Source: Planctomycetales bacterium (lineage in GTDB: Bacteria; Planctomycetota; Planctomycetia; Isosphaerales; Isosphaeraceae). From it: a stretch of DNA of 64,000 bases. The notes beneath the pieces were generated by a model. It was not told where the DNA came from and searched no databases. It saw nothing but the letters and a program-made list of their open reading frames with translations. The number at the start of each line of letters is the position of its first letter. Position 1 is the first letter of the stretch. The DNA is taken from assembly GCA_027449865.1 (NCBI GenBank), contig DAIDKV010000205.1, positions 34,208 through 98,207 of the forward strand, in the 5' to 3' direction. A program made the translations under genes and the position numbers. Of the stretch, positions 8,127 through 17,256 are shown in pieces.

Positions 8127-9800
8127 TCAATGGATCAGGATGAACTCGTTGGAATTGAGGAGAGACCAGAAGAGATCTTGCAACACCTGCATTCCGTCGG
8201 GATAGTTTTGAAAGTACGAACTGGCCTGGTGAAGTTCTCGAGTGGTTGGACGTCGGCTCAGAGCGGCCAGGTATATCGACTCAACCATGCGTGCCTCGGC
8301 CGACCTTCCCCCGCGGGCCGCCTGGGCGCACAGTTCGCCCACGAAGCTCCCCGGCTTGCCCGAGAGGGCTTGCTCCATCAACTCGCCGTTCATCATCATC
8401 AGGGCCTGGGGGATCGTCCCCTGGAAGCTTGTGGATTCTTCGGCCTCGTCGTTGGCGAAGGCAAAGATGAATTGCCGGAGCCAGGCGTCACGGCGGCGGT
8501 TGCCGTCGTCGGGGGCTCCTGCCTTGTGCGCGGAGGTTGCCGTCAGGAGCGAGTCGAAGAGCTGCTCGGGGGTCATCGGCCTCAGGGGCATCGAGGCGAA
8601 AAGTCCCTCGTCCTTCTCGCTTCCCTTACCCCGAACACTGCTAAGCTGGTAGGCCCGGCTCGCCGTGATCCACCGGCAAAGCTTCTTCACATCGTAGCCT
8701 GACTCCTGAAAGTCCTTCGCTAGCTTCTCCAGAACCTCGGGGTGGCTAGGAGCGTTGTGCGGGCCGAAGTCGTCGACCGGATTCACGAAGCCGCGGCCAA
8801 GGAAGTGAGCCCAGGTCCGATTCACGAACGCTTGTGCCGTCGCCTCGTTGGTGGGGTCGGAAATCAGCTTCGCCAGTTCGGATCGGCGGTTGATGTCGGT
8901 ACCCTGACTGATCTTCCGGCCATCGATGAACCGGGGGAAGGCGATTCCGACCATCCCGTTCCGTTTGTCGTAGCTAACGTAGGCGTCCGTCGGGTTGTCG
9001 GTCAGGAGCGTATGGTCGTAGGCCTCGCCTCCGGTCTCGTTCGCCTTCATCACATCCTCGGTCTTCACCCCCTTGAAGAAGGCGTTGATCCCCCAGAAAT
9101 CCGCCTGTTTCCAGTCATTCGAGGGGTGATCGTGGCACTGAGTACACTGAATCTGCTTGCCGAGGAAGAGCCGGGTGGTCTTCGAGGTCAGCGGGACGGC
9201 TCCGAACTCCAGGTGCGCCAGGACGTAGTTCGCGGCCCCGTTTTCCTTGTTCGACCCGGTCGCGCCGACCAGGTCTCGCACAATCTCGTTCCACGGGCGA
9301 TTCGCGCCGAACTGCTTCCGCAGCCAGTTGTTGAGCGAGTTGCGGTCAACCTGACGACCCTGGTTGCCCCGGCCGATCAGAAGGACCGACCACTGCGTCG
9401 CGAAGTTCTTCGCGAAATCCGGATCGTTGAGCAGATATTCGACCAGCTTTCCTCGTTTGTCGGATTCCCGTGTATTCAAGAAGGCCCGGGCCTCTCGAAG
9501 GCTGGGAACCCGCCCAACCAGATCGAGGTAGACCCTGCGCAGGAATTCCTCATCGGTCGCCATCTTCGCCGGCTTGATCCCAGCCACGTCCCAGGCCGCC
9601 GCGATTCCCTCGTCAATCGCCGCGACCTGTGGAAACGCCGAGGTCGTCGTCTTCGAGGGCGTCCCTTGTTTTGAGGGCACATCCCCCGCTTTTGCCTGGG
9701 CCAGCAAGGTTCCGACCATCGCCATCACTGTGGCCAGCACCATAAGTGCTGACGCCCGACGGAACCGACTCAGCGCGCGCTCCATCCAATTTATTCTCAT
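8127..9800 (-). CDS. DUF1549/DUF1553 domain protein (planctomycete cytochrome-associated family)
   Basis: A 557-residue exported protein of the paired DUF1549-DUF1553 architecture. A signal peptide/N-terminal anchor covers about residues 12-36 (ALMVLATVMAMVGTLLAQ). DUF1549 follows (about 65-270: DEEFLRRVYLDLVGRVPS, NDPDFAKNFATQWSVLLIG), including a CxxCH-type site CTQCHDHP that could hold haem or metal. DUF1553 covers about 300-555 (NRRSELAKLI, FVNRTWAHFLGRGFVNPVDDFG, and the C-terminal LLNSNEFILIH). The family usually sits upstream of a DUF1501 gene as here; proposed roles in exported complex-carbohydrate breakdown remain inference. The ATG at 9800 follows GTGAGAAG. Confidence 0.92.
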   Translation of the reverse strand: MRINWMERALSRFRRASALMVLATVMAMVGTLLAQAKAGDVPSKQGTPSKTTTSAFPQVAAIDEGIAAAWDVAGIKPAKMATDEEFLRRVYLDLVGRVPSLREARAFLNTRESDKRGKLVEYLLNDPDFAKNFATQWSVLLIGRGNQGRQVDRNSLNNWLRKQFGANRPWNEIVRDLVGATGSNKENGAANYVLAHLEFGAVPLTSKTTRLFLGKQIQCTQCHDHPSNDWKQADFWGINAFFKGVKTEDVMKANETGGEAYDHTLLTDNPTDAYVSYDKRNGMVGIAFPRFIDGRKISQGTDINRRSELAKLISDPTNEATAQAFVNRTWAHFLGRGFVNPVDDFGPHNAPSHPEVLEKLAKDFQESGYDVKKLCRWITASRAYQLSSVRGKGSEKDEGLFASMPLRPMTPEQLFDSLLTATSAHKAGAPDDGNRRRDAWLRQFIFAFANDEAEESTSFQGTIPQALMMMNGELMEQALSGKPGSFVGELCAQAARGGRSAEARMVESIYLAALSRRPTTRELHQASSYFQNYPDGMQVLQDLFWSLLNSNEFILIH

Positions 9801-10413
9801 GGCTTCTCACCCCGGGTCCTGGGACGTATTCTCCCCGTCGATCAATGCCGTGCGCTCGGACGAAACACTCCTCAGAATTCGCCCCGCCGCGTCCGGCCGG
9901 TCCCCGAATTCAAGGAATGGGCGATGTCTTTATTAGCCGTGGGATGGATGCAATCCGACTTTCTATATTCTACGCCGGCCTCTTCCGCACGTGACAAGAT
10001 CCGATCCCAAATATCCGGTGTTTTTTGATCGATCATTGCCAGGGCGCACGACTGGTTGATTGCTTGAGTCTACTTGATCGAGGAAAATGACAGGGGCGAG
10101 CTTGGAGCCCCCTTGAAGCTTCTCCTGTAAGTATGCTAACTCTTTTCTGACGGTAGATGCTGAGGCCGTGATGCAGCCGGTGGACTCCTGTGTGTCAGAG
10201 CCGACGGTTGGCCGCGCACTCGCGAGGTCCGCTCACAGGTCTGATGGTCTCTCCCTCCCCCCACCCATGAACCGACCGTTTTGGCGGGCCTGGCAACGGC
10301 CCCGGTTCGAGGGTTCCCGTCCGCGCGGGATGAATCCGCCTACAAACGCACCGCCCGATGCGTTGGTGGCCTGCCTAGAAACGCCGGGCATCCCCGAATC
10401 CGGAGTTCTTGCG
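9801..10413. other. Long intergenic/leader region upstream of DUF1559 gene
   Basis: About 610 bases between divergent genes. It must contain the promoters of the DUF1549/DUF1553 gene and of the DUF1559 gene. The frame of the latter is open from 10168 but reads as low-quality, Pro/Arg-rich sequence before the TLIEL start, so I treat 10168-10413 as untranslated leader. An A/T-richer patch (about 10000-10080 and 10125-10150) is a plausible promoter zone; I see no -35/-10 pair good enough to call. Confidence 0.4.
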
Positions 10414-11394
10414 ATGTGGAATCGTCGTGGCTTTACGCTGATCGAGCTACTGGTGGTGATCGCGATCATTGCCGTACTGATTGCGTTACTCCTGCCCGCC
10501 GTTCAGTCGGCGCGCGAGGCCGCGCGTCGGGCGCAGTGCACCAACAATCTCAAGCAGATGGGTCTGGCCTTCCATAACTATCACTCGTCAAACAACGCGT
10601 TCCCGCCCGCGAAGATTTACTCGGGGAGTTGCATGAAGCCCAACGGTGGTGTTGGCTTCGTGCTCAACACGACCTGCTTCACGATGATTCTGGGCTACAT
10701 GGAGCAGACGACGCTCTACAACGCCTATAATTTCAGCCAGGCATCGAGCAACTCGGCGTGGAACGGGGGCAATACGAAGCTGATGGGGAGCGAGGTGGTC
10801 AACTCGACCGTCGTTGGGACATTGGTCTCAGTCTATATCTGTCCGTCGGACCCCTCGGTGCCCCAGCCGGAGAACCAGACCGGAACCAGCGGCTACGCCC
10901 GGATGAACGCGATGCGGAGCAACTATCTGGCCGTCGCCGGCCAGTACACCGAGTACAACTGCCCTGCCTCGACGGCCTTCAACCGGGCGCTCCAGGGAAC
11001 GTTCAACTGCGACATCTCCATCGGCATTAACGCGATGACCGACGGGACGAGCAACACGATGATCGTCGGCGAGTCGAAGCAAGAGCACACGCCCGACACC
11101 TTCTTCGGCCCCTGGTGGGGCGCCGGCGCCCATACCTCGACCCAGATGCAACTCGTCAGCCCGGCTCTCTATCTCAACCAGGCACTCTGGCTGATGCCCA
11201 ACTCGACCTACCACCCCTCGACCCAGGGTGGGACGCAGTACGCCTGGGGCGCGGGGAGCTGGCATCCGGGCGGGATCAACATCCTGATGGGCGACGGGAG
11301 CTGTCACTTCATCAAGAACTCGATCAGCCCCTACACCTGGTTCTCCCTGGCAACCTTCGGTGCCGGCGAGTTGATCGACAGCTCTTCTTACTGA
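10414..11394 (+). CDS. DUF1559 domain-containing pseudopilin-like protein
   Basis: A 326-residue protein with a type IV pilin/type II secretion N-terminus: a short basic leader (MWNRRG), the prepilin-peptidase site G-FTLIE with the conserved Glu+5, then the hydrophobic helix [18 protein letters not shown] and the family signature [29 protein letters not shown]. The DUF1559 body follows and ends in the H-x9-DG element ([19 protein letters not shown]) and a serine-rich terminus. These proteins are massively paralogous in planctomycetes; surface-fibre or secretion roles are suggested, not shown. The ATG at 10414 gives the standard leader length. The next genes are a small lipoprotein and an ECF sigma/anti-sigma pair on the same strand. 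Confidence 0.93.
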   Translation: MWNRRGFTLIELLVVIAIIAVLIALLLPAVQSAREAARRAQCTNNLKQMGLAFHNYHSSNNAFPPAKIYSGSCMKPNGGVGFVLNTTCFTMILGYMEQTTLYNAYNFSQASSNSAWNGGNTKLMGSEVVNSTVVGTLVSVYICPSDPSVPQPENQTGTSGYARMNAMRSNYLAVAGQYTEYNCPASTAFNRALQGTFNCDISIGINAMTDGTSNTMIVGESKQEHTPDTFFGPWWGAGAHTSTQMQLVSPALYLNQALWLMPNSTYHPSTQGGTQYAWGAGSWHPGGINILMGDGSCHFIKNSISPYTWFSLATFGAGELIDSSSY

Positions 11395-11405
11395 TCCCGA
11401 ACGTC

Positions 11406-11433
11406 GGACCGCACCGTCTGTCCGGGGCGGTCC
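11406..11433 (+). promoter_or_regulatory. Short hairpin between DUF1559 and lipoprotein genes
   Basis: A 7-bp perfect stem (11406-11412 with 11427-11433) and 14-base loop lies 12 bases after the DUF1559 stop and just before the AAGGAG ribosome-binding site of the next gene. It may stabilise or partly terminate the upstream message; no T-run follows. Confidence 0.3.
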
Positions 11434-11452
11434 TTCGAAGGAGTCGAATCCC

Positions 11453-11965
11453 ATGCGGTGTCTGTTACTCGCGGCCCCGATCGCGTTCGTGTGTTCGGTC
11501 GCCGGCTGCGGTGGTCCGGTTCTCTACAGTGTCTCTGGCAAGGTGACGAAGGGTGGTCAGCCGCTCGCCGGAGTCTCGATCGCGTTCGTCCCCGACCCTG
11601 GCAACGCGATCCAGACGCCGGGCGCGGCCACCACCGACGATTCCGGGTCCTATACGGCCGTCGGCGGCGAGGGAGGCGGCCTGGCGCCCGGCAAATATCT
11701 GGTCGGTGTGACCAAATGGAAGGGGACGCTGGAGTCGGCCGCGAAGCCCTCCGAAGTGCCGACGGCCGACCCCTATCAGGCTTCCCTCGCCAGTGGGGCT
11801 CTGTCGGGTCCGTCGCCTGGATCGAGGCGTAAGGCGAAGGATGCTAGCCAACCGCCTGCACCGGTGGAGGCCCGCTTCCCCGTCGAGATCACCCCAGAGA
11901 ATCATCAGTTCGACTTCGACATCGACAAGGCCACGTCGCCCGACGGCAAGCCCGCTCCAAAGTGA
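11453..11965 (+). CDS. Small lipoprotein with carboxypeptidase-regulatory-like (Ig-like) fold
   Basis: A 170-residue exported lipoprotein. The signal peptide (MRCLLLAAPIAFVCSVAGC) ends in a lipobox SVAG-C at about Cys19. The mature part starts with VSGKVTKGGQPLAGVSIAFVPDP and GAATTDDSGSYTAVG, the typical strand pattern of the transthyretin-like/carboxypeptidase regulatory domain; planctomycete genomes encode many such proteins directly after DUF1559 genes, as here (58 bp). The C-terminal third is Pro/Ser/Lys-rich and probably flexible. A clear GAAGGAG precedes the ATG. Function unknown; likely envelope-anchored partner of the preceding pseudopilin. Confidence 0.8.
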   Translation: MRCLLLAAPIAFVCSVAGCGGPVLYSVSGKVTKGGQPLAGVSIAFVPDPGNAIQTPGAATTDDSGSYTAVGGEGGGLAPGKYLVGVTKWKGTLESAAKPSEVPTADPYQASLASGALSGPSPGSRRKAKDASQPPAPVEARFPVEITPENHQFDFDIDKATSPDGKPAPK

Positions 11966-12111
11966 ACCTGGTTGTACGCATTGGAAGCGGTTGCATGCAA
12001 GCCGCCTCCTGGTGGACCCGATTCCGGCGATGTGGCCGGTCGGGTCCTAAGAAAAGTCGCGGTCGAGCGTCTAAGGGGTCGGATACGACGCGGTCCCCTG
12101 TGGGCGAGGCA

Positions 12112-12648
12112 ATGTCCAGACGACCGATCGACGGGCATGACAACTGGGTGCAGGCGGCGGTGGGCCAGTTTGAGGGCTCCTTGCTGCTCTACGCCTCTCG
12201 GTTGCTCCGCAACCCGGAATCGGCGCGGGACGTCGTTCAGGAGACTTTCCTGAAGCTTTGCAAGGCGGATCGGGTTTCGGTCCAGGATCACCTGGCTGAG
12301 TGGTTGTTCACCGTCTGCCGGAACCGGGCGCTGGACGTCTTGCGGAAGGAGCAGCGCATGATCCCGTTACGTGAGGAGCAGGTCCGCCGATGCCTCAGCA
12401 CCGATCCCAGCCCGATCGACCTCGCCGAGCGTCGAGAGCTGGGAAACCGGGTGCTGGAGCTGATGGAGTCGCTGCCGGCCGGGCAGCGCGAGGTTCTGCG
12501 GCTGAGGTTTCAAAACGGTTTCTCCTACGCGGAGATTAGCCGGATTACCGGCCACAGCATTTCTAACGTGGGCTACTTGATTCACGCCGGGATCAAGACG
12601 CTCCGGGGCAATCTGTTCGAAGGCCAGGCGGCCGAGGCCCACGCCTGA
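12112..12648 (+). CDS. ECF RNA polymerase sigma factor
   Basis: A 178-residue ECF sigma factor. Region 2 is at about 10-75 (LLLYASRLLRNPESARDVVQETFLKL, then VQDHLAEWLFTVCRNRALDVLRKEQR) and region 4 at about 110-165 (LMESLPAGQREVLRLRFQNGFSYAEISRITGHSISNVGYLIHAGIKTLR). The frame is open upstream into the lipoprotein gene, but the ATG at 12112 follows a GCGAGGC stretch and gives the expected length. Only 12 bp separate it from the downstream anti-sigma-like VWA gene, which strongly suggests a translationally coupled sigma/anti-sigma pair. Confidence 0.92.
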   Translation: MSRRPIDGHDNWVQAAVGQFEGSLLLYASRLLRNPESARDVVQETFLKLCKADRVSVQDHLAEWLFTVCRNRALDVLRKEQRMIPLREEQVRRCLSTDPSPIDLAERRELGNRVLELMESLPAGQREVLRLRFQNGFSYAEISRITGHSISNVGYLIHAGIKTLRGNLFEGQAAEAHA

Positions 12649-12660
12649 GGAGACCCACAC

Positions 12661-14970
12661 ATGACCTTCGATCCCGATGACCCCCGTCTCACCGCCTTCG
12701 TTCTCGGCGAGCTGGACCCCTCCGAGCGCCCCGAGTTCGAGGCGATCCTCGAATCCTCGCCCGAGGCGAGGCAGGCCGCCGACGAGATCCGACAAACGAT
12801 CGGCTGGCTGACAGACCACCTCCGCGACGAGCAGGCCGCGCACACTCAGGCCGCTCGTCCGACAACCGACCCGGCCTCTGTGTCCCCCCGTCGCCGATGG
12901 AGCCGGCCGATCTGGATTGGCCTGGCGGCGTCGATCCTGATTGTGGGCTCGACCATTGCCCTGCTGATGCCCGTCCAGTACGCCACTCCTCGGGCGGCCG
13001 TGCCGGAGCAGAGCCTTGCGGTAAGTCCGAAGTCCGCCGTGCCCGCTTCGGCTCCAGGGGTGGGAGGAACAGCGGTGGTCTTGCGCTCCGTGAGAAATTC
13101 CCCGGCTGGACCCATGGTCCGATGGCAAGGCGCTGGAGAAGCCGAAAGGAATGGCCCGTCGAGAGACGATGCGAGCCAGACGCGGTCCACGGAATTGGCG
13201 CTCGCCAATGGGCCAACCAACATGGGTCGTATGATGGGCGGCATGGGCGGAGGCATGGGCGGCATGGGCGGACAGAAGCCGGGTCAGCTACCTGCCCCCC
13301 AATCTCGGCCAGCGGCTCAGGCGGGAATGATGCAGAGGATGTCTGGTTACAGGATGAACCCCGCACAAGGGCAAGGGCAAGCGATTGATTCGAATTCTAT
13401 GTACGTGCGTCAGGCGAGACCTGCGCCTCATCAAGCGAATTCCGAGCAGGCCGCTTCCCCTTCCGAAAAGACAGACACGGGTGTTGCACTCCGGGTACCG
13501 AACGAGCCGCCCGCCCTCTCGAAATCCGCCGATACGCCCTCGGACCGGGCCCATAAGCAAAAGGAGGCCATCCAGGCCCTCGCCGCTGTCGAACAAATCC
13601 AACCTCAGGGCGAGGTCTTCCTGCCGATCGTCGACAACCCGTTCATCGAGACGAAGGACGACCGTCAATCGACCTTCTCGATCGATGTGGACACGGCGGG
13701 ATACGCCAATGTCCGCCGATACCTGACCGCCGGCTCGCTCCCGCCGCCCGACGCCGTCCGTATCGAGGAACTCCTCAATTATTTCCCCTACGACGACGCT
13801 CCTCCGCCCGCCGACGCCCGCGACCCTTTCGCGGTCCACGTCGAGATCGGCGGATGTCCCTGGAGCGCGGGGCACCGGCTGGCACGGGTCGGAATCCAGG
13901 CCCGTCAGATCGACCAGTCGCGTCGGCCGCCGAGCAACCTGGTCTTTCTGATCGATGTCTCGGGCTCGATGGATGAAGAGTTGCCGATGATCCAGTGGGG
14001 TCTCTCGCGACTTGTCGAGCAGCTCAACGAGAACGACCGAGTGGCGATTGTGGTCTACGCAGGTGCATCGGGGCTGGTTCTGCCGTCGAAGTCGTGCCTG
14101 CACAGGGCCGAGATCCTTTCGACTCTGGAAAGCCTTCGCGCTGGTGGCTCAACCAACGGCGGCGCCGGCATCCAGCTTGCCTACCAGGTCGCCGCTCAGA
14201 ACTTCATCAAGAACGGCACCAACCGCGTGATCTGGGCGACCGACGGCGACCTGAACGTCGGAGTCACCAGCCAGGCGGACCTCGTCAACCTGATCCAGGC
14301 GAAGGCGAAGAGCGGCGTCTTTCTCTCGGTGCTCGGCTGCGGGACGGGCAACATCAAGGATGGCCCGCTCGAGCAGATCGCCGACAAGGGGAACGGCCAC
14401 TACGCCTACATCGACTCGCCGCGAGAAGCGTACCGTGTCCTGGTCGAGCAGATGGGCTCGACGCTCGTCACGGTCGCGAAGGACGTCAAGATCCAGGTCG
14501 ACTTCGACCCGGCGACGGTCGCGAAGTTCCGCCTGATCGGCTACGAGAACCGGGTGATGAATCACCAGGACTTTGCTGATGACACGAAGGACGCCGGTGA
14601 GATCGGTGCCGGCCACCACGTCACCGCGCTTTACGAGATCGTCCCGACGACGGCCCCGCCCATGGAGCGATCACCGATGACGGTGAAGCTCCGCTACAAG
14701 AAGCCGAGCGAGGACGTCAGCCTGTTCCTCGAATTCCCGGTGCAAGACAGGGGGACCGACTTCGGCCACGCCTCGGACGACCTGAAGTTTGCCTCGGCGG
14801 TCGCCGGCTTCGGGATGATGCTCCGGAACTCGCCGTATAGGGGGACGCTGACCTACGGCGGCGTCCTGGAGATCGCCCAGCCGACCCTCGTCCGCGACCG
14901 GTCCGGCTACCGCAAGGAGTTCGTCGAACTGGTTCGAAGGGCCCAGGCTCTCTCGGGCCAGACGCGATAA
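12661..14970 (+). CDS. Membrane-anchored VWA protein (YfbK-like) with anti-sigma-like N-terminus
   Basis: A 769-residue protein. Residues 1-60 (DPRLTAFVLGELDPSERPEFEAIL..) resemble the cytoplasmic helical part of planctomycete anti-sigma factors, without a zinc motif. One membrane helix is at about 83-105 (IWIGLAASILIVGSTIALLMPV). A flexible Met/Gly/Gln-rich region follows, with a Met/Gly run near 187-206. From about 326 the YfbK-type order is visible: an N-terminal VWA-associated domain (STFSIDVDTAGYANVRRYL), a VWA domain with intact MIDAS DVSGSMDE (about 432) and GGSTNGGAGI, and a C-terminal DUF3520-like part. The AGGAGAC stretch just upstream serves the ATG. With the adjacent sigma gene it probably senses an envelope signal and holds the sigma factor. 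Confidence 0.88.
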   Translation: MTFDPDDPRLTAFVLGELDPSERPEFEAILESSPEARQAADEIRQTIGWLTDHLRDEQAAHTQAARPTTDPASVSPRRRWSRPIWIGLAASILIVGSTIALLMPVQYATPRAAVPEQSLAVSPKSAVPASAPGVGGTAVVLRSVRNSPAGPMVRWQGAGEAERNGPSRDDASQTRSTELALANGPTNMGRMMGGMGGGMGGMGGQKPGQLPAPQSRPAAQAGMMQRMSGYRMNPAQGQGQAIDSNSMYVRQARPAPHQANSEQAASPSEKTDTGVALRVPNEPPALSKSADTPSDRAHKQKEAIQALAAVEQIQPQGEVFLPIVDNPFIETKDDRQSTFSIDVDTAGYANVRRYLTAGSLPPPDAVRIEELLNYFPYDDAPPPADARDPFAVHVEIGGCPWSAGHRLARVGIQARQIDQSRRPPSNLVFLIDVSGSMDEELPMIQWGLSRLVEQLNENDRVAIVVYAGASGLVLPSKSCLHRAEILSTLESLRAGGSTNGGAGIQLAYQVAAQNFIKNGTNRVIWATDGDLNVGVTSQADLVNLIQAKAKSGVFLSVLGCGTGNIKDGPLEQIADKGNGHYAYIDSPREAYRVLVEQMGSTLVTVAKDVKIQVDFDPATVAKFRLIGYENRVMNHQDFADDTKDAGEIGAGHHVTALYEIVPTTAPPMERSPMTVKLRYKKPSEDVSLFLEFPVQDRGTDFGHASDDLKFASAVAGFGMMLRNSPYRGTLTYGGVLEIAQPTLVRDRSGYRKEFVELVRRAQALSGQTR

Positions 14971-15010
14971 TCCCGGCCGGGATCGGCCCCGGCGTGCAAA
15001 TGGTGAGAAG

Positions 15011-15058
15011 GTTTCACGCAGAGACGCAGATTTTCCCCTCTGCGTCTCTGCGTGAAAC
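15011..15058. terminator. Perfect 20-bp inverted repeat, bidirectional terminator-like
   Basis: The arms 15011-15030 and 15039-15058 are exactly complementary over 20 bp with an 8-base T4C4 loop. The element lies 40 bp after the VWA gene stop and 8 bp from the stop of the convergent proA, so it can end transcription from both sides. The arm text (TCTGCGTCTCTGCGTG core) has a degenerate relative at about 61376-61408. Confidence 0.7.
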
Positions 15059-15066
15059 TCCGGCAA

Positions 15067-16347
15067 TTACTCCCGAATTTGCCCATCGCCGAAGACGATC
15101 CACTTGGTGCTGGTCAGCTCGCGGAGCCCGCACGGTCCTCGGGCGTGATACTTGTCGGTGCTGATACCGATCTCGGCGCCGAGGCCGAGTTGGCCGCCGT
15201 CGTTGAACCGGGTGCTGGCGTTGACCATCACCGCCGAGCTATCCACCTCGGCCACGAACCGACGCGCCGAGGCCAGGTCTCGAGTGACGATGGCCTCGGT
15301 ATGCCCCGAGCCATGCCTCGCGATGTGATCCATCGCCGCGTCGATCGTGTCGACCACCGCAACGGCGAGGATCTTTTCGAGATACTCGGTATCCCAGTCG
15401 TCCGGCCCGGCTTCCTTCATCGCCGGGACGACCGCCCGCGCTGACGGATCTCCACGCAGCTCGACCCCGGCACCGAAGAGCGCATCCGCCGCGGGCAAGA
15501 GGAAGGCTTCCGCGATCGATCGATGAACGAGCAGCGTCTCGGCGGCGTTGCAGACCCCCGGGCGCTGAGCCTTGGCGTTCAGGATGATCCGGACGCCCAT
15601 CTCAATATCGGCATTCGCATCAATGTAGACGTGACAGTTCCCCTGATAATGCTTCAGCACGGGCATCCGCGCCTCGGCGACGACCCGACGAATCAGCCCC
15701 TCGCCCCCGCGCGGGATGGCCAGATCGATAAATTCGGGAAGGGCCAGTAGCACACCGACCGCCGCGCGATCGACCGTCGGAACAAGCTGCACGGCGTCGG
15801 CCGGTAATCCGCTCGGGGCCAGCTCGTCGGCCAGGATGCGGTGCAAGGCGAGGTTGGTGGCGATCGCCTCCTTGCCGCCGCGGAGGATCGCGGCGTTCCC
15901 GCTCTTGACGCAGAGCGCGGCGGCATCGACCGTCACGTTTGGCCGGCTCTCGTAGATCATGAAGACAACGCCAAGCGGGACACGCACCTGCCGGACGTCG
16001 AGCCCGTTCGGACGTCGGCTCGATGCGATCGTCTCGCCGATCGGATCGGGCAGCGCGGCCACCTCGCGGAGCGCCTTCGCCATCTCTCCGACCCGCTTCG
16101 GATCCAGCCGAAGCCGGTCGATCGCCGCGGACGAGAGTCCGCGTCCTGGCGCTTCTTCCACGTCGATTGCGTTCGCTGTAAGGATCTCGTCGCAGCGGTC
16201 GACGATTGCCGTTGCCGACCGGATCAGCCAGCCGTCCTTCGCCGCGCCGCTCGCGACGGCCAGCCGACGCGAGGCCGCCTTCGCCCGACGGGCCATCTCG
16301 TGGCAAAGCTCCCGCATTTCGACCGCGACGTCCGCACCCGCGCTCAT
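15067..16347 (-). CDS. proA: Glutamate-5-semialdehyde dehydrogenase (gamma-glutamyl phosphate reductase)
   Basis: A 426-residue cytoplasmic enzyme that reduces gamma-glutamyl phosphate with NADPH to glutamate semialdehyde, second step of proline synthesis. Visible motifs: [40 protein letters not shown] (cofactor-binding fold), the [12 protein letters not shown] segment, and the catalytic Cys in [15 protein letters not shown]; the C-terminus has [25 protein letters not shown] and the [16 protein letters not shown] signature. The ATG at 16347 overlaps the folP stop as ATGA, so the genes are translationally coupled; an open frame upstream is only the shadow of folP. No proB is in the window. Length is normal for the family. 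Confidence 0.97.
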   Translation of the reverse strand: MSAGADVAVEMRELCHEMARRAKAASRRLAVASGAAKDGWLIRSATAIVDRCDEILTANAIDVEEAPGRGLSSAAIDRLRLDPKRVGEMAKALREVAALPDPIGETIASSRRPNGLDVRQVRVPLGVVFMIYESRPNVTVDAAALCVKSGNAAILRGGKEAIATNLALHRILADELAPSGLPADAVQLVPTVDRAAVGVLLALPEFIDLAIPRGGEGLIRRVVAEARMPVLKHYQGNCHVYIDANADIEMGVRIILNAKAQRPGVCNAAETLLVHRSIAEAFLLPAADALFGAGVELRGDPSARAVVPAMKEAGPDDWDTEYLEKILAVAVVDTIDAAMDHIARHGSGHTEAIVTRDLASARRFVAEVDSSAVMVNASTRFNDGGQLGLGAEIGISTDKYHARGPCGLRELTSTKWIVFGDGQIRE

Positions 16348-17201
16348 GGCGTCTCGCTCCTGTCCCATCCCCGGACGTCGCCCCAGATTCTTATGGCGTC
16401 CACGGTCTCTCCGACATCGTGAACCCGAACGACCCGCGCCCCGTCGGCCGCCGCCAGCAGCGCCGAGACCGCCGACGCCGTCGCCCGCTCCGCGACCGGC
16501 CGGCCCGTGATCTTCCCAAGGAAGCCCTTGCGCGACGTGCCGACGAGGAGGGTACATCCCAGGGTGGCAAATCGCCCGAGGTTCCGCAAGAGAAGCAGAT
16601 TGTGCGTCATCGACTTACCGAACCCAATACCCGGGTCGATCGCGATCCGATCGGGTGGGATTCCAGCAGAGCCCGCCCACTCCACCCGACGCGCAAGGAA
16701 CTCATAAACCTCGGCGACCACGTCGTCGTAATGAGGCGCGTCCTGCATCGTCCGCGGGATGCCTTGCATGTGCATCAGGACCACGCCCGCACCCGAATCG
16801 GCGACGATCCGGACCATTTCGGGATCGCTGGACATCGCCGTGATGTCATTGACGATCGCCGCCCCGGCCGCGATCACCCTCCGCGCGACTTCGGCTTTCG
16901 TGGTGTCAACGGAGAGGAAGGCGCCGGCCCCGACAAGGCCCTCGACCACCGGGAGAATCCGCCGCAGTTCCTCGTCGAGCCCGATCGGCTCCGACCCTGG
17001 CCGGCTCGATTCGCCGCCGATATCGAGCAGGCTCGCGCCCTCGGCGATCAGCCGGCGCCCGTGCTCGACGGCATCGCTCACGCTGAGATAACGGCCCCCG
17101 TCCGAGAAGCTATCAGGCGTCGCGTTGACGATCCCCATCACTTTGGGCTCGGGATCGTCGGCCGTGACCATCGTCTGGCCCAGGGCCTTCCATCGCGTCA
17201 T
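16344..17201 (-). CDS. folP: Dihydropteroate synthase
   Basis: A 285-residue TIM-barrel enzyme that joins 6-hydroxymethyl-7,8-dihydropterin diphosphate and p-aminobenzoate, the sulfonamide target in folate synthesis. The two family signatures are intact: [16 protein letters not shown] (about 21-36) and [19 protein letters not shown] (about 55-73). Also seen are [44 protein letters not shown], and [12 protein letters not shown] with the conserved Ser-Arg-Lys. It is preceded by the LptE-like gene (55 bp gap) and overlaps proA downstream by four bases. The ATG at 17201 is the first in frame with the usual N-terminal length. folD lies elsewhere in the window. Confidence 0.97.
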   Translation of the reverse strand: MTRWKALGQTMVTADDPEPKVMGIVNATPDSFSDGGRYLSVSDAVEHGRRLIAEGASLLDIGGESSRPGSEPIGLDEELRRILPVVEGLVGAGAFLSVDTTKAEVARRVIAAGAAIVNDITAMSSDPEMVRIVADSGAGVVLMHMQGIPRTMQDAPHYDDVVAEVYEFLARRVEWAGSAGIPPDRIAIDPGIGFGKSMTHNLLLLRNLGRFATLGCTLLVGTSRKGFLGKITGRPVAERATASAVSALLAAADGARVVRVHDVGETVDAIRIWGDVRGWDRSETP

Positions 17202-17256
17202 GACCGCCCCCGGTGTTGGCGCCCCGGGCCCGACGCGAAGCCGCGCCCGGCGACCG

